Below, piece by piece: positions 25,320 to 33,637 of a stretch of 57,779 nt of DNA. Both the position numbers and the translations under genes were made by a program. The stretch spans positions 1 to 57,779 of the forward strand of contig JAFWKQ010000022.1 of assembly GCA_017545665.1 (NCBI GenBank), given 5' to 3'. Under the pieces are notes generated by a model. That model was given only the letters and a program-made list of their open reading frames with translations, was not told the DNA's origin and ran no database searches. Source of the stretch: Atopobiaceae bacterium (GTDB lineage: Bacteria > Actinomycetota > Coriobacteriia > Coriobacteriales > Atopobiaceae). The number at the start of each line of letters is the position of its first letter. Position 1 is the first letter of the stretch.

Positions 25320-26681
25320 ATGAGGCAACAGAATATGCAAAACCAGCAATACCCCCAGTATCCGCAATACGGAAACAATCAGAACCAGAACGCATACACC
25401 CCAACCCCCAACAACGGCCAAAACTCACGCGGTGGCGGCGCTTGGAAAGGCATTGTGGGAGGCGCCATTGCGGGCGCCGCCGTTTCCGCCACCCTTGTGG
25501 CCGCCCTAGCCGGCCCCGTGCTCGCAGGCCTGAACAACGGAAAGGCATCCCCCGCACAACACAACCCTGCCCAAACCACGACCATCAACACAGCCAGCGA
25601 TGACGCCACCGTGTCTGAGGCCGTGGCAAACAAGTGCCTCCCCTCCGTGGTCTCCATTAACGTCACCACCCCCTCGGGCGAGGGCATTGGATCGGGCGTC
25701 GTCCTCGACACCGAGGGACACATTATTACCAACTGGCACGTTGCCGGAGACGCCACCAGCATGAAGGTGACCATAGAGGGAAACACCTATGACGCCACCT
25801 TGGTGGGCGGCGACGCATCGAGCGACGTCGCGGTAATAAAGGCCAACCTTAACGGCGCCATCGTTACTCCCATTGAGGTAGGAGACTCCTCCGAGCTGGT
25901 CGTGGGCGATTGGGTCATGACACTCGGAAGCCCGCTCGGCCTGGACCAGTCCGTATCCACCGGCATCGTGAGCGCCCTCTATCGCAACCAGCTCATGGCC
26001 GATGCGAGCGGAAACACCCTCTACACCAACCTCATCCAGGTGGACGCGGCCATTAACGGCGGCAACTCGGGCGGTGCGCTCGTTAACGACAAGGGCCAGC
26101 TCGTGGGTATAAACTCCCTGCTCGCCGACGCATCCGGTGGCGGTTCCTTCTCGGGCATCGGCTTTGCAATTCCCGGCAACTACGCCGTCGACATTGCCAA
26201 CAAGGTCATCAACGGCGAACAGGTTACGCATGCCTACATTGGCCTCTCGTGCGCAACGGTTAACGAGCAAACCGCACGTCAGAACAACCTGTCGGCCAGC
26301 CAAGGTGCCTATGTTGCCGAGCTCGCACAAAACGGACCGGCGCAGGCCGCAGGCATTCAGGTGGGAGACATCGTAACCAAGGTTGGGGACCACGACGTTG
26401 AGTCGGCAGACGACCTGCTGCTGGCAGTGCGCTCCTACTCGGTGGGCGATAAAGTGGAGGTGAAGCTCGTGCGCGGCGGCTCCGAACAAACGGTAACGGT
26501 AACGCTTGGTTCCGACGAGGCCCTACAGGCATCGCAGGAGGAGGCAAAGCGAGCTCAGGAGCAGCAGCAGCAACAAATGGAGCAATACAACCAGTACAAC
26601 AACCAGTACAACCAACGCGATCAATACGATCAGTACGAGCAGTTCCTGCAGCAGTTCCCACAGTTCGACCTTATCCAGTAA
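25320..26681 (+). CDS. htrA: Membrane-anchored HtrA/DegP-like serine protease with PDZ domain
   Basis: A 453-residue protein from ATG 25320 behind AAGGAAAGG. It has a Gln/Asn/Tyr-rich cytoplasmic N-terminus (about 1-40), a membrane helix (IVGGAIAGAAVSATLVAALA), a trypsin-like domain with His140 (NWHVA), Asp169 (SSDVAVIK) and Ser250 (GNSGGAL), and one PDZ domain (about 310-395). The C-terminal 45 residues are again Gln/Tyr-rich. It works outside the membrane on misfolded proteins. An own terminator follows. The low-complexity tails at both ends are unusual for the family. Confidence 0.9.
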   Translation: MRQQNMQNQQYPQYPQYGNNQNQNAYTPTPNNGQNSRGGGAWKGIVGGAIAGAAVSATLVAALAGPVLAGLNNGKASPAQHNPAQTTTINTASDDATVSEAVANKCLPSVVSINVTTPSGEGIGSGVVLDTEGHIITNWHVAGDATSMKVTIEGNTYDATLVGGDASSDVAVIKANLNGAIVTPIEVGDSSELVVGDWVMTLGSPLGLDQSVSTGIVSALYRNQLMADASGNTLYTNLIQVDAAINGGNSGGALVNDKGQLVGINSLLADASGGGSFSGIGFAIPGNYAVDIANKVINGEQVTHAYIGLSCATVNEQTARQNNLSASQGAYVAELAQNGPAQAAGIQVGDIVTKVGDHDVESADDLLLAVRSYSVGDKVEVKLVRGGSEQTVTVTLGSDEALQASQEEAKRAQEQQQQQMEQYNQYNNQYNQRDQYDQYEQFLQQFPQFDLIQ

Positions 26682-26711
26682 CGTCGCAACGCTAGGGCTT
26701 CCCTCCACGGA

Positions 26712-26740
26712 GCGGGCATCCCTTCATACGGGATGCCCGC
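26712..26740 (+). terminator. Rho-independent terminator after htrA
   Basis: Perfect 11-bp stem GCGGGCATCCC / GGGATGCCCGC, 7-nt loop, followed by CCTGCTTTT. 30 bases after the htrA stop and before a convergent gene. Confidence 0.85.
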
Positions 26741-26747
26741 CCTGCTT

Positions 26748-27263
26748 TTACTGGAGACCCATGCTGCCCAACCAGCCCCATCGGGGAGTGGCCATAAGGC
26801 CGTATGCGCTTAGCCATAGGCCCAGATCAATCTTTCTCACCCGCTCTGCCACAGCGTCCATTACCATGCCATCACCCGCGTATATGCCCACGTGGCCATG
26901 ACGAAGGCCTTGCGGAGAATAGGGATGCGCAGGCACGGCCACAACCATGCCAACCTTGAGGTCGGCCGTGTCGGTGTAGTGACAATAACCCGCATAGAGC
27001 TCGCTCGCATCCCCCAGCACAACGCCCAAGCCCAGCCGCGAGAACGACTGCTCAACCCAACTCGCACACAGATCGCTGCCAGGCGAGGGCGTACCGTGGG
27101 CGCACGCCACGAAACGTCGCTGCAAGGCGCTCGCCTCCATAAGGGGCTGCGGCTCGTGTCCTTGCTCGATCGTGCGAAGCGCCGGCTGCCCCCATTTGGA
27201 CCTGTGGCCAATAACGAGCCCACGCTCGCGCAACAACGCAAGAAGCTGCTCTTCCTCGCTCAT
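26748..27263 (-). CDS. NlpC/P60-type papain-fold hydrolase, cytosolic-looking
   Basis: A 171-residue protein starting at ATG 27263 behind GGGGGAG. It has a papain-like triad pattern: CASWVEQSFSRLG with the candidate catalytic Cys, and GHVGIYAGDGMVMDAV with His. VGMVVAVPAHPYS resembles the 'GDlv' strand of NlpC/P60 enzymes. There is no signal peptide or membrane helix, so it may act inside the cell or be exported by an unknown route. It lies 42 bases downstream of the U32 gene, probably one operon with murT-U32. Confidence 0.7.
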   Translation of the reverse strand: MSEEEQLLALLRERGLVIGHRSKWGQPALRTIEQGHEPQPLMEASALQRRFVACAHGTPSPGSDLCASWVEQSFSRLGLGVVLGDASELYAGYCHYTDTADLKVGMVVAVPAHPYSPQGLRHGHVGIYAGDGMVMDAVAERVRKIDLGLWLSAYGLMATPRWGWLGSMGLQ

Positions 27264-27305
27264 CCCGTCTCCCCCTTGCCGGAATGCCAAAGCCGCACCG
27301 CATCC

Positions 27306-28538
27306 CTAAAGGCACAGCATGTCGCCCTCGCCCAAGGCAAAGGGTGCGACGAACCGGTATCTCTCCATGTTCACCGACATCTTTTGGGCCTGCTGCCAAC
27401 CCTCTTCGGTCACAAATCGCTCCAGGTCCCTGAGCTCAGCCTTTCGCACGGGACAACCTGGGGAAAGAACGGTGAGCTCATCGCCTGCATGTGCCTTGTT
27501 GCGACACACCACCGTTACGAGCCACTCGTCTCCCGCGCGTACGCTCGCCTCCACGACCCCAACCAGCAGGCGATCGCGCGCATACTCGGCGTGCCCGGGA
27601 TTCTGGGTGGGATTTCCGAAGAAAAAACCCGTGGAGAAGGGCCTGTGGCTCGTTGCCTGCAGCTCGCTCAACCAGTCATCTGGACTCTCTCCGTCCAACA
27701 CGTGCCTATACGCATTGGTAACGGCGGCCACGTAATAGGCTCCCTTGTTGCGTCCCTCGATCTTAAGGGAGCTGACTCCCGCCTTTGCAAGCTCGTCGAT
27801 GTGCTCCAACATGCAGAGGTCGTTGGCCGAGAGCAGATAGCTGCCACGCTCGTCTGCCTCCATGGGCAAAGGCAGGTTTGGTCTTGTCTCCTCAACAAGG
27901 CTCCACGTCCAGCGGCAAGGCTGCGTGCAGTTTCCGCACGATGCAGACCGGTCGGGACCAACCAGCGCGCTCGAGAGCAGGCACCTGCCCGACACAGCCA
28001 CGCACAAAGCGCCGTGGGCGAACGCCTCCAGCTCAACGCGCTCACCCACGCGACGATGCAGTTCCGCAATCTGCTCAAGCGTAAGCTCCCTGGCAAGCAC
28101 GATGCGAGACGCTCCCAAATCCGCATAGGCCAACGCCGTTGCGGCGTTGGTAACCGATGCTTGGGTAGATACGTGCACGCTCACATGCGGAGCATGCTCG
28201 CGCGCCAACAGAAGCGCGCCCATGTCGGCAACGATTACGGCATCCACACCCAACTCGTCCAACAAACGCAGGTAGGAAGGGAGCTCGTCAATGTCGTTGT
28301 CATACATGAGGGTGTTGAGCGTCACGTGAACGGCGACGCCTCGCTCGTGCGCATAGGTAACTGCGCGAGACAGCTCGTCGTCGTCGAAGTTGTTCGCGCG
28401 AGCACGCATGCCCCAACGGGGTCCCGCCAGGTACACGGCATCCGCGCCAAAGCGAATGGCAGCCCTCAGCTGCTCAAACCCGCCGGCTGGTGACAAGAGC
28501 TCTGGCGTCGCACGCCTTGCAGAGTTCTCTTTGCGCAC
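27306..28538 (-). CDS. Peptidase U32-family protein
   Basis: A 410-residue U32 protein. GTG 28538 is the chosen start (VRKENSARRATPELLSPAGG), 4 bases after the murT stop; the longer frame runs into murT. It has the family opening ELLSPAGGFEQLRAAIRFGA, HVSTQASVTN, the signature ELEAFAHGALCVAVSGRCLL (canonical E-x-F-x-H-G-x-x-C) and the cysteine set CGNCTQPC. Many U32 members are RNA-modification proteins (RlhA, TrhP-like) rather than proteases; which applies here is open. Placed between murT and an NlpC/P60 gene. Confidence 0.85.
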   Translation of the reverse strand: MRKENSARRATPELLSPAGGFEQLRAAIRFGADAVYLAGPRWGMRARANNFDDDELSRAVTYAHERGVAVHVTLNTLMYDNDIDELPSYLRLLDELGVDAVIVADMGALLLAREHAPHVSVHVSTQASVTNAATALAYADLGASRIVLARELTLEQIAELHRRVGERVELEAFAHGALCVAVSGRCLLSSALVGPDRSASCGNCTQPCRWTWSLVEETRPNLPLPMEADERGSYLLSANDLCMLEHIDELAKAGVSSLKIEGRNKGAYYVAAVTNAYRHVLDGESPDDWLSELQATSHRPFSTGFFFGNPTQNPGHAEYARDRLLVGVVEASVRAGDEWLVTVVCRNKAHAGDELTVLSPGCPVRKAELRDLERFVTEEGWQQAQKMSVNMERYRFVAPFALGEGDMLCL

Positions 28539-28542
28539 AGGA

Positions 28543-29910
28543 CTACTCCGACCAATAGTCAAGGGGCGAATACTTTTTAACCAAATGCACACGCAGGTCC
28601 TCAATGGGCGAGCAGTTGGCAATAACGGTTACCGGCTCACCAATGGCCTCAATGTCGGAAATAAGTGCCTCGTAGTCAGTCTGAACCCGCAGGTTCTGAT
28701 TCTGCACACCCGCACGCAGGAGCCGGTCGCGCATATCCTCGTATTTGGGACCACTCACGATCACCTGAGTGTTGGGTCCCACGAGCTTCTCCCATTGGAC
28801 GTCCTGAATCCACTCGGTGGTAAGGCCGTCCATGATCTCGGCGCCAAGCATGCACACGAGGTGCTGCGGTACCTCGTCCTCCGAGACGAGCATGTTGATC
28901 AGCTGGTTGCAGCCCGCGGTGTTCTTCATAAGGAGCAGACGCGTGGGGGTGCCGTTTATGTCAAAGATCTCGAAGCGATGGGCAGCGTGCGTAAAGTGCG
29001 CCAGAGCTCCGAACACGTCCTCCTTGCTCATGCCAGCCGTAAGAAGGCCAGCAACGGCGGCGACGGCATTGTATACGTCGTAACCCGCGCGAACGTTTGC
29101 CTCCACTTCATGCTCCTCGCCATCGATGCGCAAGGTGAGCTTGCAGCTCTTCTCACGACGATCGCTAATGCCGGTGCAGGCGATGCTGGGGGTATGGTGG
29201 GTGCGCCCGCACGAGGGGCACCTGTAGTCGCCAAGGTGCGCGAAGGTCCTGCTCTTGAACTCAAGCTCGGCGTCGCAGTCCACGCACTGCACGCTCTCGT
29301 CGTAGTCGGCAATGCCCTCTTCGTACACGGGGCATTCCACGCCAAACCACACGACCTTGTTGTTTACGGCATCGGCGATGGAGGCCGTAACCTGACAGTC
29401 CGCATCGAGCACGAGCACGGTGTTGGGACTGCTCTTCGCTGCGGTAATAATGTAGTCGCGCGCTGTGGTCCAGGTGTCGTAGCGGTCCACCTGATCGCGA
29501 TAGAGGTTGGTTACGACCATGACCTCGGGCCGCATGGCAGGCAGCAGCAACTTGGTTGCGCCCTCGTCACTCTCTATAACGGCCCACTCGCTCGCGTGCT
29601 TGCCGCCTACGGTAGTGTCCAAGCACAACGTTGTGGCTATGCCCTGCTCCAAATTGGTGGACGAGGGATCATAGGCCGCACCGCCGTAGACGTTTATGAT
29701 CGCCTGCTGAATGATATGGGTGGTTGTGGTTTTGCCATTGGTGCCCGTAATGGTGATTGTCCTGTATCCCTTTGCGAGCTTGGACACGAGCTTGGGATCG
29801 ATGCCAAGCGCCACCATCCCCGGCATCGCGCGCGCCGTACGCCCCATTAGCCGCATAACCCGATGCGTCGCCTTGCAGGATGCAATTGCCAGGCCTGTCC
29901 GTACCGACAT
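28543..29910 (-). CDS. murT: Lipid II isoglutaminyl synthase MurT subunit
   Basis: A 455-residue Mur-ligase-like protein that amidates the D-Glu of lipid II, together with GatD. Start ATG 29910 behind GAGGGAGATG. Features: ATP-binding TGTNGKTTT (55-63), a zinc-ribbon insertion with Cys209, Cys212, Cys231 and Cys234, and the C-terminal DUF1727 part (TNLYRDQVDRY and MLGAEIMDGLTTEWIQDVQW). gatD, normally the neighbour, is not here; its place is taken by a U32 gene. GatD must be encoded elsewhere if the reaction operates. Confidence 0.9.
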   Translation of the reverse strand: MSVRTGLAIASCKATHRVMRLMGRTARAMPGMVALGIDPKLVSKLAKGYRTITITGTNGKTTTTHIIQQAIINVYGGAAYDPSSTNLEQGIATTLCLDTTVGGKHASEWAVIESDEGATKLLLPAMRPEVMVVTNLYRDQVDRYDTWTTARDYIITAAKSSPNTVLVLDADCQVTASIADAVNNKVVWFGVECPVYEEGIADYDESVQCVDCDAELEFKSRTFAHLGDYRCPSCGRTHHTPSIACTGISDRREKSCKLTLRIDGEEHEVEANVRAGYDVYNAVAAVAGLLTAGMSKEDVFGALAHFTHAAHRFEIFDINGTPTRLLLMKNTAGCNQLINMLVSEDEVPQHLVCMLGAEIMDGLTTEWIQDVQWEKLVGPNTQVIVSGPKYEDMRDRLLRAGVQNQNLRVQTDYEALISDIEAIGEPVTVIANCSPIEDLRVHLVKKYSPLDYWSE

Positions 29911-30559
29911 ATGAACATCTCCCTCACAGTCACTTACAGTTTGCACGACGTTGCTTTCGCAGCACAGTATATAAGAAGCGAGCGCAAAAGAGACGACGAT
30001 TGCAAGGCACTCCGTTCCATAGCCATAACAACGAGCTGGAGCGTTTGTCGCATGGAGCGGCTGGCTGTGAGGAGGACGGTTGCCGGGTATTGCCGCCGTA
30101 AGGGCGTGCGAGCCTCACGGCTACGAATACCAGCAAGCGTTTGCCGGGATCGCGAACGGTGCGGCGGGGTCTGCTGGATTTGCGAACGGTGCGGCGGGGT
30201 CTGCTGAGAACAGCCACAGCGTGGCCGATTCGAGCAAACGCCCGCCGGGACTTGCTGGATTTGCGAACGGTGCGGGGGGGTCTGCTGAGAACAGCCACAG
30301 TGTGGCCGATCCGAGCAAGCGTTTGTCGGCTTCTGCCACAGTGTGGCCGAACTCCGCAAAAGCAACCAGACGATTCCGCACCGTTCGCAAATCCAGCAAA
30401 CCCGAAATCCGGCAAACCCAAAGCCCGCTAACTGCCACAGCGCGTACCGTCGAAAGCCCCGCCAAAAACAGCGGCGTGAGCACATAACCCATCGCATTAG
30501 CCAGTAACACCAGCCAACACGTCACAAAACCGATATTAAAGATAACTGTAAATGTAAGG
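29911..30559. other. Geneless region dominated by a mosaic repeat cluster
   Basis: 649 bp between the divergent 5' end of murT and the 3' end of a small XRE gene. Its core is the repeat cluster at 30152-30400. Open frames on both strands run through the repeats, but they have no convincing starts. A minus-strand frame near 30525 begins with a hydrophobic run (WLVLLANAMGYVLTPLFLAG) before it enters the repeats; it could be a gene remnant. No promoter was identified with confidence. Confidence 0.5.
30152..30400. repeat. Mosaic direct and inverted repeat cluster
   Basis: A 25-bp unit GCGAACGGTGCGGCGGGGTC (first 20 bases) occurs at 30152, 30182 and, slightly altered, at 30263. A 34-bp unit (AGAACAGCCACAGCGTGGCC...) follows at 30207 and 30288, with a partial copy near 30332. 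The segment 30251-30275 returns inverted at 30376-30400 (CCGCACCGTTCGCAAATCCA...). Not the same family as elements A-H. Confidence 0.75.
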
Positions 30560-30769
30560 TTACTGCGTATGGGCGTTGAGGTCTACGCACAGCGCATTCG
30601 CATAGCGACGAATTACATGCATGCCAAAGGCGTGGTAGCCATTCTCGATGACGCGTAGGTACGACTCGGGCCAACCTAAACACTGCGCCATCTCCGCGCG
30701 CGTAATTCCCGCATGGGCGCGCTCCTCACGCAGTAGCTGGCCTGCACGTCGCTTATAATCGGCATTCAT
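30560..30769 (-). CDS. Small XRE-family HTH regulator
   Basis: A 69-residue protein from ATG 30769 behind GGGGAGGTG. A helix-turn-helix spans about 12-62: LLREERAHAGITRAEMAQCL, GWPESYLRVIENGYHAFGMH. There is no ligand domain. Divergent from the SRAP gene with 239 bp between. A possible minus-strand -10 box (TATAGT at about 30824-30829) lies upstream. Target unknown. Confidence 0.75.
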   Translation of the reverse strand: MNADYKRRAGQLLREERAHAGITRAEMAQCLGWPESYLRVIENGYHAFGMHVIRRYANALCVDLNAHTQ

Positions 30770-31008
30770 GGTTAGCACCTCCCCGCATTCAAAAGTCCAC
30801 ACATGCACATATGTTGACTCTCACTATAAAAACCACAACACCCGCTTCTTTTCAAAAGCATCGACTATTCGATATATGGATGTTAATCAGTCGCGAACGG
30901 TATTGGTGAGGTGCTTGCCCAAGCATAGCCTGTTATCGACATCTCTGGAGAGGTATGCTTATGGGTGCCAAACACAATTCGCGCCCTCATAGACGAACAG
31001 GACTTGCA

Positions 31009-31611
31009 ATGTGTCATCGGGTTTCTCCGCTCCTTTTTGAAGAGTTGGAACAGGCGCTCATAGACCTTGGGGAAACGGGCCGGGCGCGCATTCCACCGCG
31101 TGATCCAAAGGTAAGGGTACCCGACGCCTACCCCGGAAAAACCATGCCACTCTTTGTTCCAAACGAAGAGAGCGATTTGCAGGTTGCCGAGCTCGTGTGG
31201 GGTTTCGAAACCACCATAAAGGGTGCGCAAAAGCTCGTCTTCAACACGCGTATGGATACCGCGCTGCGACAGCTCGCCTCAGGCAAAGGCCTCTGGGCAA
31301 ACTCCATGACTCATGGCCGTTGCCTTGTGCCCGTGCGTGCCTTTTACGAATCGTGGACGAAGTCAACCGAGCGCAGGCGCACCGACGTGCGCTTTACCAT
31401 GCCTGGGCGGCAGGTGTTCCTGCTTGCCGGCGTTCAGGAGAACGGGCGCTTCTCCATAGTGACCACCAACCCCAACGCAGACGTAGGCGCCTATCACACG
31501 CGCATGCCCTTGGTTCTTGCGCCGGGCGAATCCAAGACGTGGCTCGGACCAGGCTACGCCTCGCTCGCCTACCGATCAAAAATACGCCTCGACGCAGAGC
31601 CCGAGCTTTAG
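31009..31611 (+). CDS. SOS response-associated peptidase (SRAP/YedK/HMCES family)
   Basis: A 200-residue SRAP protein that links covalently to abasic sites in single-stranded DNA. ATG 31009 is chosen because the catalytic residue must be Cys2, exposed after removal of Met; the longer frame from 30955 would bury it. Catalytic set: Cys2 (MCHRVSP, usually MCGRY), Asn79 (FNTRMD, usually NARSE), Glu114 (RCLVPVRAFYESW) and His163 (AYHTRMP). It is divergent from canonical members but complete. The ribosome site (CAGGAC) is weak. Next gene is dltA 140 bases on. Confidence 0.85.
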   Translation: MCHRVSPLLFEELEQALIDLGETGRARIPPRDPKVRVPDAYPGKTMPLFVPNEESDLQVAELVWGFETTIKGAQKLVFNTRMDTALRQLASGKGLWANSMTHGRCLVPVRAFYESWTKSTERRRTDVRFTMPGRQVFLLAGVQENGRFSIVTTNPNADVGAYHTRMPLVLAPGESKTWLGPGYASLAYRSKIRLDAEPEL

Positions 31612-31751
31612 GCCGCACACATGCCTCCCAAGGCATCGCCTCCACTTTGGCGTGTACGTGGAGCACAATAAGTCCACGACAAAATACGAGCGCTCTGCCG
31701 TATGATGCAACGTGAATGTTCTGTACTCACACACACAGATGGGAACGAACC

Positions 31752-33326
31752 ATGACATATCACAGCGCATTTGTTTGCGCCATTGACGAGCAGTCGTGTC
31801 GCACGCCCGACACGCTGGCGTTTGTGAACAGCGACGGAGAGCAGATGACCTATGGCGAGCTGAAGTCACGCTCCGACGCGCTTGCCTGCTGGCTCTCGAA
31901 AGACAAAAACGTAACTCCAGGCGTACCCGTGGTGCTGTATGGGCACAAGTCGCCCTACATGCTTGCCTGTATGCTGGCCTGCGCCAAGTCCGGCCATGCG
32001 TATGCGCCCATCGACACGGTGTTTCCCGCAACGCGCGTTGCGGCAATCGTGGAGCAGATTCAAGACAAGGCAGGCGCCACCGTACTCATAAACACCACCC
32101 CATCCGAGCTCGAGGGTATTCCCTGCGCAACCGTTTCGCACGATGCGCTACAAGGCATCTGCGCGCAGAAGCCCGCATCCCCCGACGTAGACGCGCTGTG
32201 CGGCGTCAACAAGGACGACACCTTCTACATCCTCTTCACCTCGGGCTCAACCGGTGAGCCCAAGGGCGTGGAGATACTCACGGAGTGTGTGGACGAGTTC
32301 TCCAAATGGATGCTCGACGCCTATACGTTTGACGACGGTCCGCGCGTGTGGTTTAACCGCACTCCCTACTCCTTCGACGTGAGCATTACCGATATGGTGT
32401 GCGGAACCGTTCGCGGCGACACCACCTTCGCGCTCGAGAAGGATGCCGAGACGAGCATGTCGTCCATGTTTGAGGCCTTGTCGGCCAGCAATGCCACCGA
32501 CTGGGTGTCCACACCGTCCTCTGTGGAGCAGTGCCTCTCGGACAGCACGTTCGACCATGCGTTTATGCCACATCTCAAGCGCATGCTCCTCGCAGGAGAG
32601 ACGCTTCGACCCTCCACGGTACGCGAGGTAAAGCGCCGCTTCCCTGGCATCCGCGTCTTTAACGGCTATGGCCCCACCGAGTCGACCAACCTCGTCACAC
32701 TGTGCGAAATTGATGACGAGTTGCTGGAGAACGATCTCGCCCTGCCCATCGGCTATCCAAAAACCGGGTCCGACCTCCTGGTGCTCGACCCCAACACGCT
32801 CGAGAAGGTTCCCGACGGCGAATCTGGAGAGCTCTTCATTGTGGGTGAGACGGTAGGGCGCGGCTATTGGGGCAAACCCGAGCTCACAGACAAGGCCTTC
32901 CACTCCTGTCCCGCCGCCTACACGAACGACCGCAGGTCCTACAGGACGGGCGACGAGGTGAATTACGGCCCGGATGGTCGCATCTACTTCCACGGTAGGC
33001 TAGACCTGCAGATCAAGCTCCATGGCTTTCGCATTGAGCTTGGCGACATAGAGTCACAGCTCTGCGCCTCAAATCTGGTTCAGATGGCCTGCGTGTTGCC
33101 CGTATGGCGTAACGGCGCCATCCATCACCTCGTGGCCTGCGTGGTCCCCACCGACCTTGCCCAGGAACGCGGCATCGCGCTCACGCGCAAGCTCAAGGCA
33201 CGCCTGCGTGACAACATCCCCGCCTATATGGTTCCCCGCTCATTCAAATACCTGGACGACCTGCCTCTCAACACGAACGGCAAGGCCGATCGAAAAGTGC
33301 TCGCACAGCAAATCGCCGAAAAATAG
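31752..33326 (+). CDS. dltA: D-alanine--D-alanyl carrier protein ligase DltA
   Basis: A 524-residue adenylate-forming enzyme that activates D-Ala with ATP and loads it on DltC. ATG 31752 is preferred over the upstream ATG 31716. Motifs: FTSGSTGEPKG (P-loop), NGYGPTES, YRTGDEV and a C-terminal NTNGKADRK with the catalytic Lys. First gene of the dlt operon. Teichoic or lipoteichoic acid is the acceptor in Gram-positives; the Coriobacteriia polymer is not well described. A possible -10 (TATGAT near 31698) lies upstream without a clear -35. Confidence 0.95.
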   Translation: MTYHSAFVCAIDEQSCRTPDTLAFVNSDGEQMTYGELKSRSDALACWLSKDKNVTPGVPVVLYGHKSPYMLACMLACAKSGHAYAPIDTVFPATRVAAIVEQIQDKAGATVLINTTPSELEGIPCATVSHDALQGICAQKPASPDVDALCGVNKDDTFYILFTSGSTGEPKGVEILTECVDEFSKWMLDAYTFDDGPRVWFNRTPYSFDVSITDMVCGTVRGDTTFALEKDAETSMSSMFEALSASNATDWVSTPSSVEQCLSDSTFDHAFMPHLKRMLLAGETLRPSTVREVKRRFPGIRVFNGYGPTESTNLVTLCEIDDELLENDLALPIGYPKTGSDLLVLDPNTLEKVPDGESGELFIVGETVGRGYWGKPELTDKAFHSCPAAYTNDRRSYRTGDEVNYGPDGRIYFHGRLDLQIKLHGFRIELGDIESQLCASNLVQMACVLPVWRNGAIHHLVACVVPTDLAQERGIALTRKLKARLRDNIPAYMVPRSFKYLDDLPLNTNGKADRKVLAQQIAEK

Positions 33327-33457
33327 CCAACCGAAATCGCCAAGCAAGAGGAATCATGCAGATGATGTCTTTTGCAAGAAGCGAACTGCAAGTATGCTAG
33401 AGTATGATGCCCTATGGCCTTGAGGCCTTAAGGTAAGAATTCGACCGAAGGAGAAAC

Positions 33458-33601
33458 ATGAACGCACGCACGCGCTCTCTCATATCTTTGTTCGTAGCCC
33501 TCGTCCTCCTGATTGGGACGATTTCGCTAGCAGGCTGCTCTGGTTCGAAGAACGACCAGGACAACTGCTACGGCGAGGACATGCCCGTCGTCAACAATTA
33601 G
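33458..33601 (+). CDS. Small lipoprotein encoded inside the dlt operon
   Basis: A 47-residue lipoprotein from ATG 33458 behind GAAGGAG at 33447-33453: MNARTRSLISLFVALVLLIG, then TISLAGC lipobox with the Cys at residue 27, and a 20-residue mature tail ending VVNN. It was found by reading the dltA-dltB gap; too short for ordinary gene calling. Placed between dltA and dltB, 36 bases before dltB. It is different from DltX, which has no lipobox. The function is unknown; an accessory of D-alanylation or teichoic acid handling is possible. Confidence 0.75.
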   Translation: MNARTRSLISLFVALVLLIGTISLAGCSGSKNDQDNCYGEDMPVVNN

Positions 33602-33637
33602 CAACATAGGCGCAGATCCGGAAGCCAAGGTACGTCC

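Noticed and set aside
26892..28493. 533-residue plus-strand open frame
   Set aside because: Antisense of the U32 and NlpC/P60 genes; no family features.
28390..29850. 486-residue plus-strand open frame
   Set aside because: Antisense shadow of murT, which has clear Mur-ligase and zinc-ribbon motifs.
30152..30400. Possible CRISPR array
   Set aside because: Repeat spacing is irregular, units are of two kinds plus an inverted copy, and no cas gene is present.
30121..30525. Minus-strand frame with a hydrophobic start and repeated ADPxAPFANPA
   Set aside because: No ribosome site at the GTG and most of its length is the DNA repeat cluster; kept only as a possible gene remnant.
30799..31008. LexA/SOS box upstream of the SRAP gene
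   Set aside because: ACATATGT at about 30808-30815 is palindromic, but the flanking CGAAC/GTTCG half-sites of actinobacterial LexA boxes are missing.
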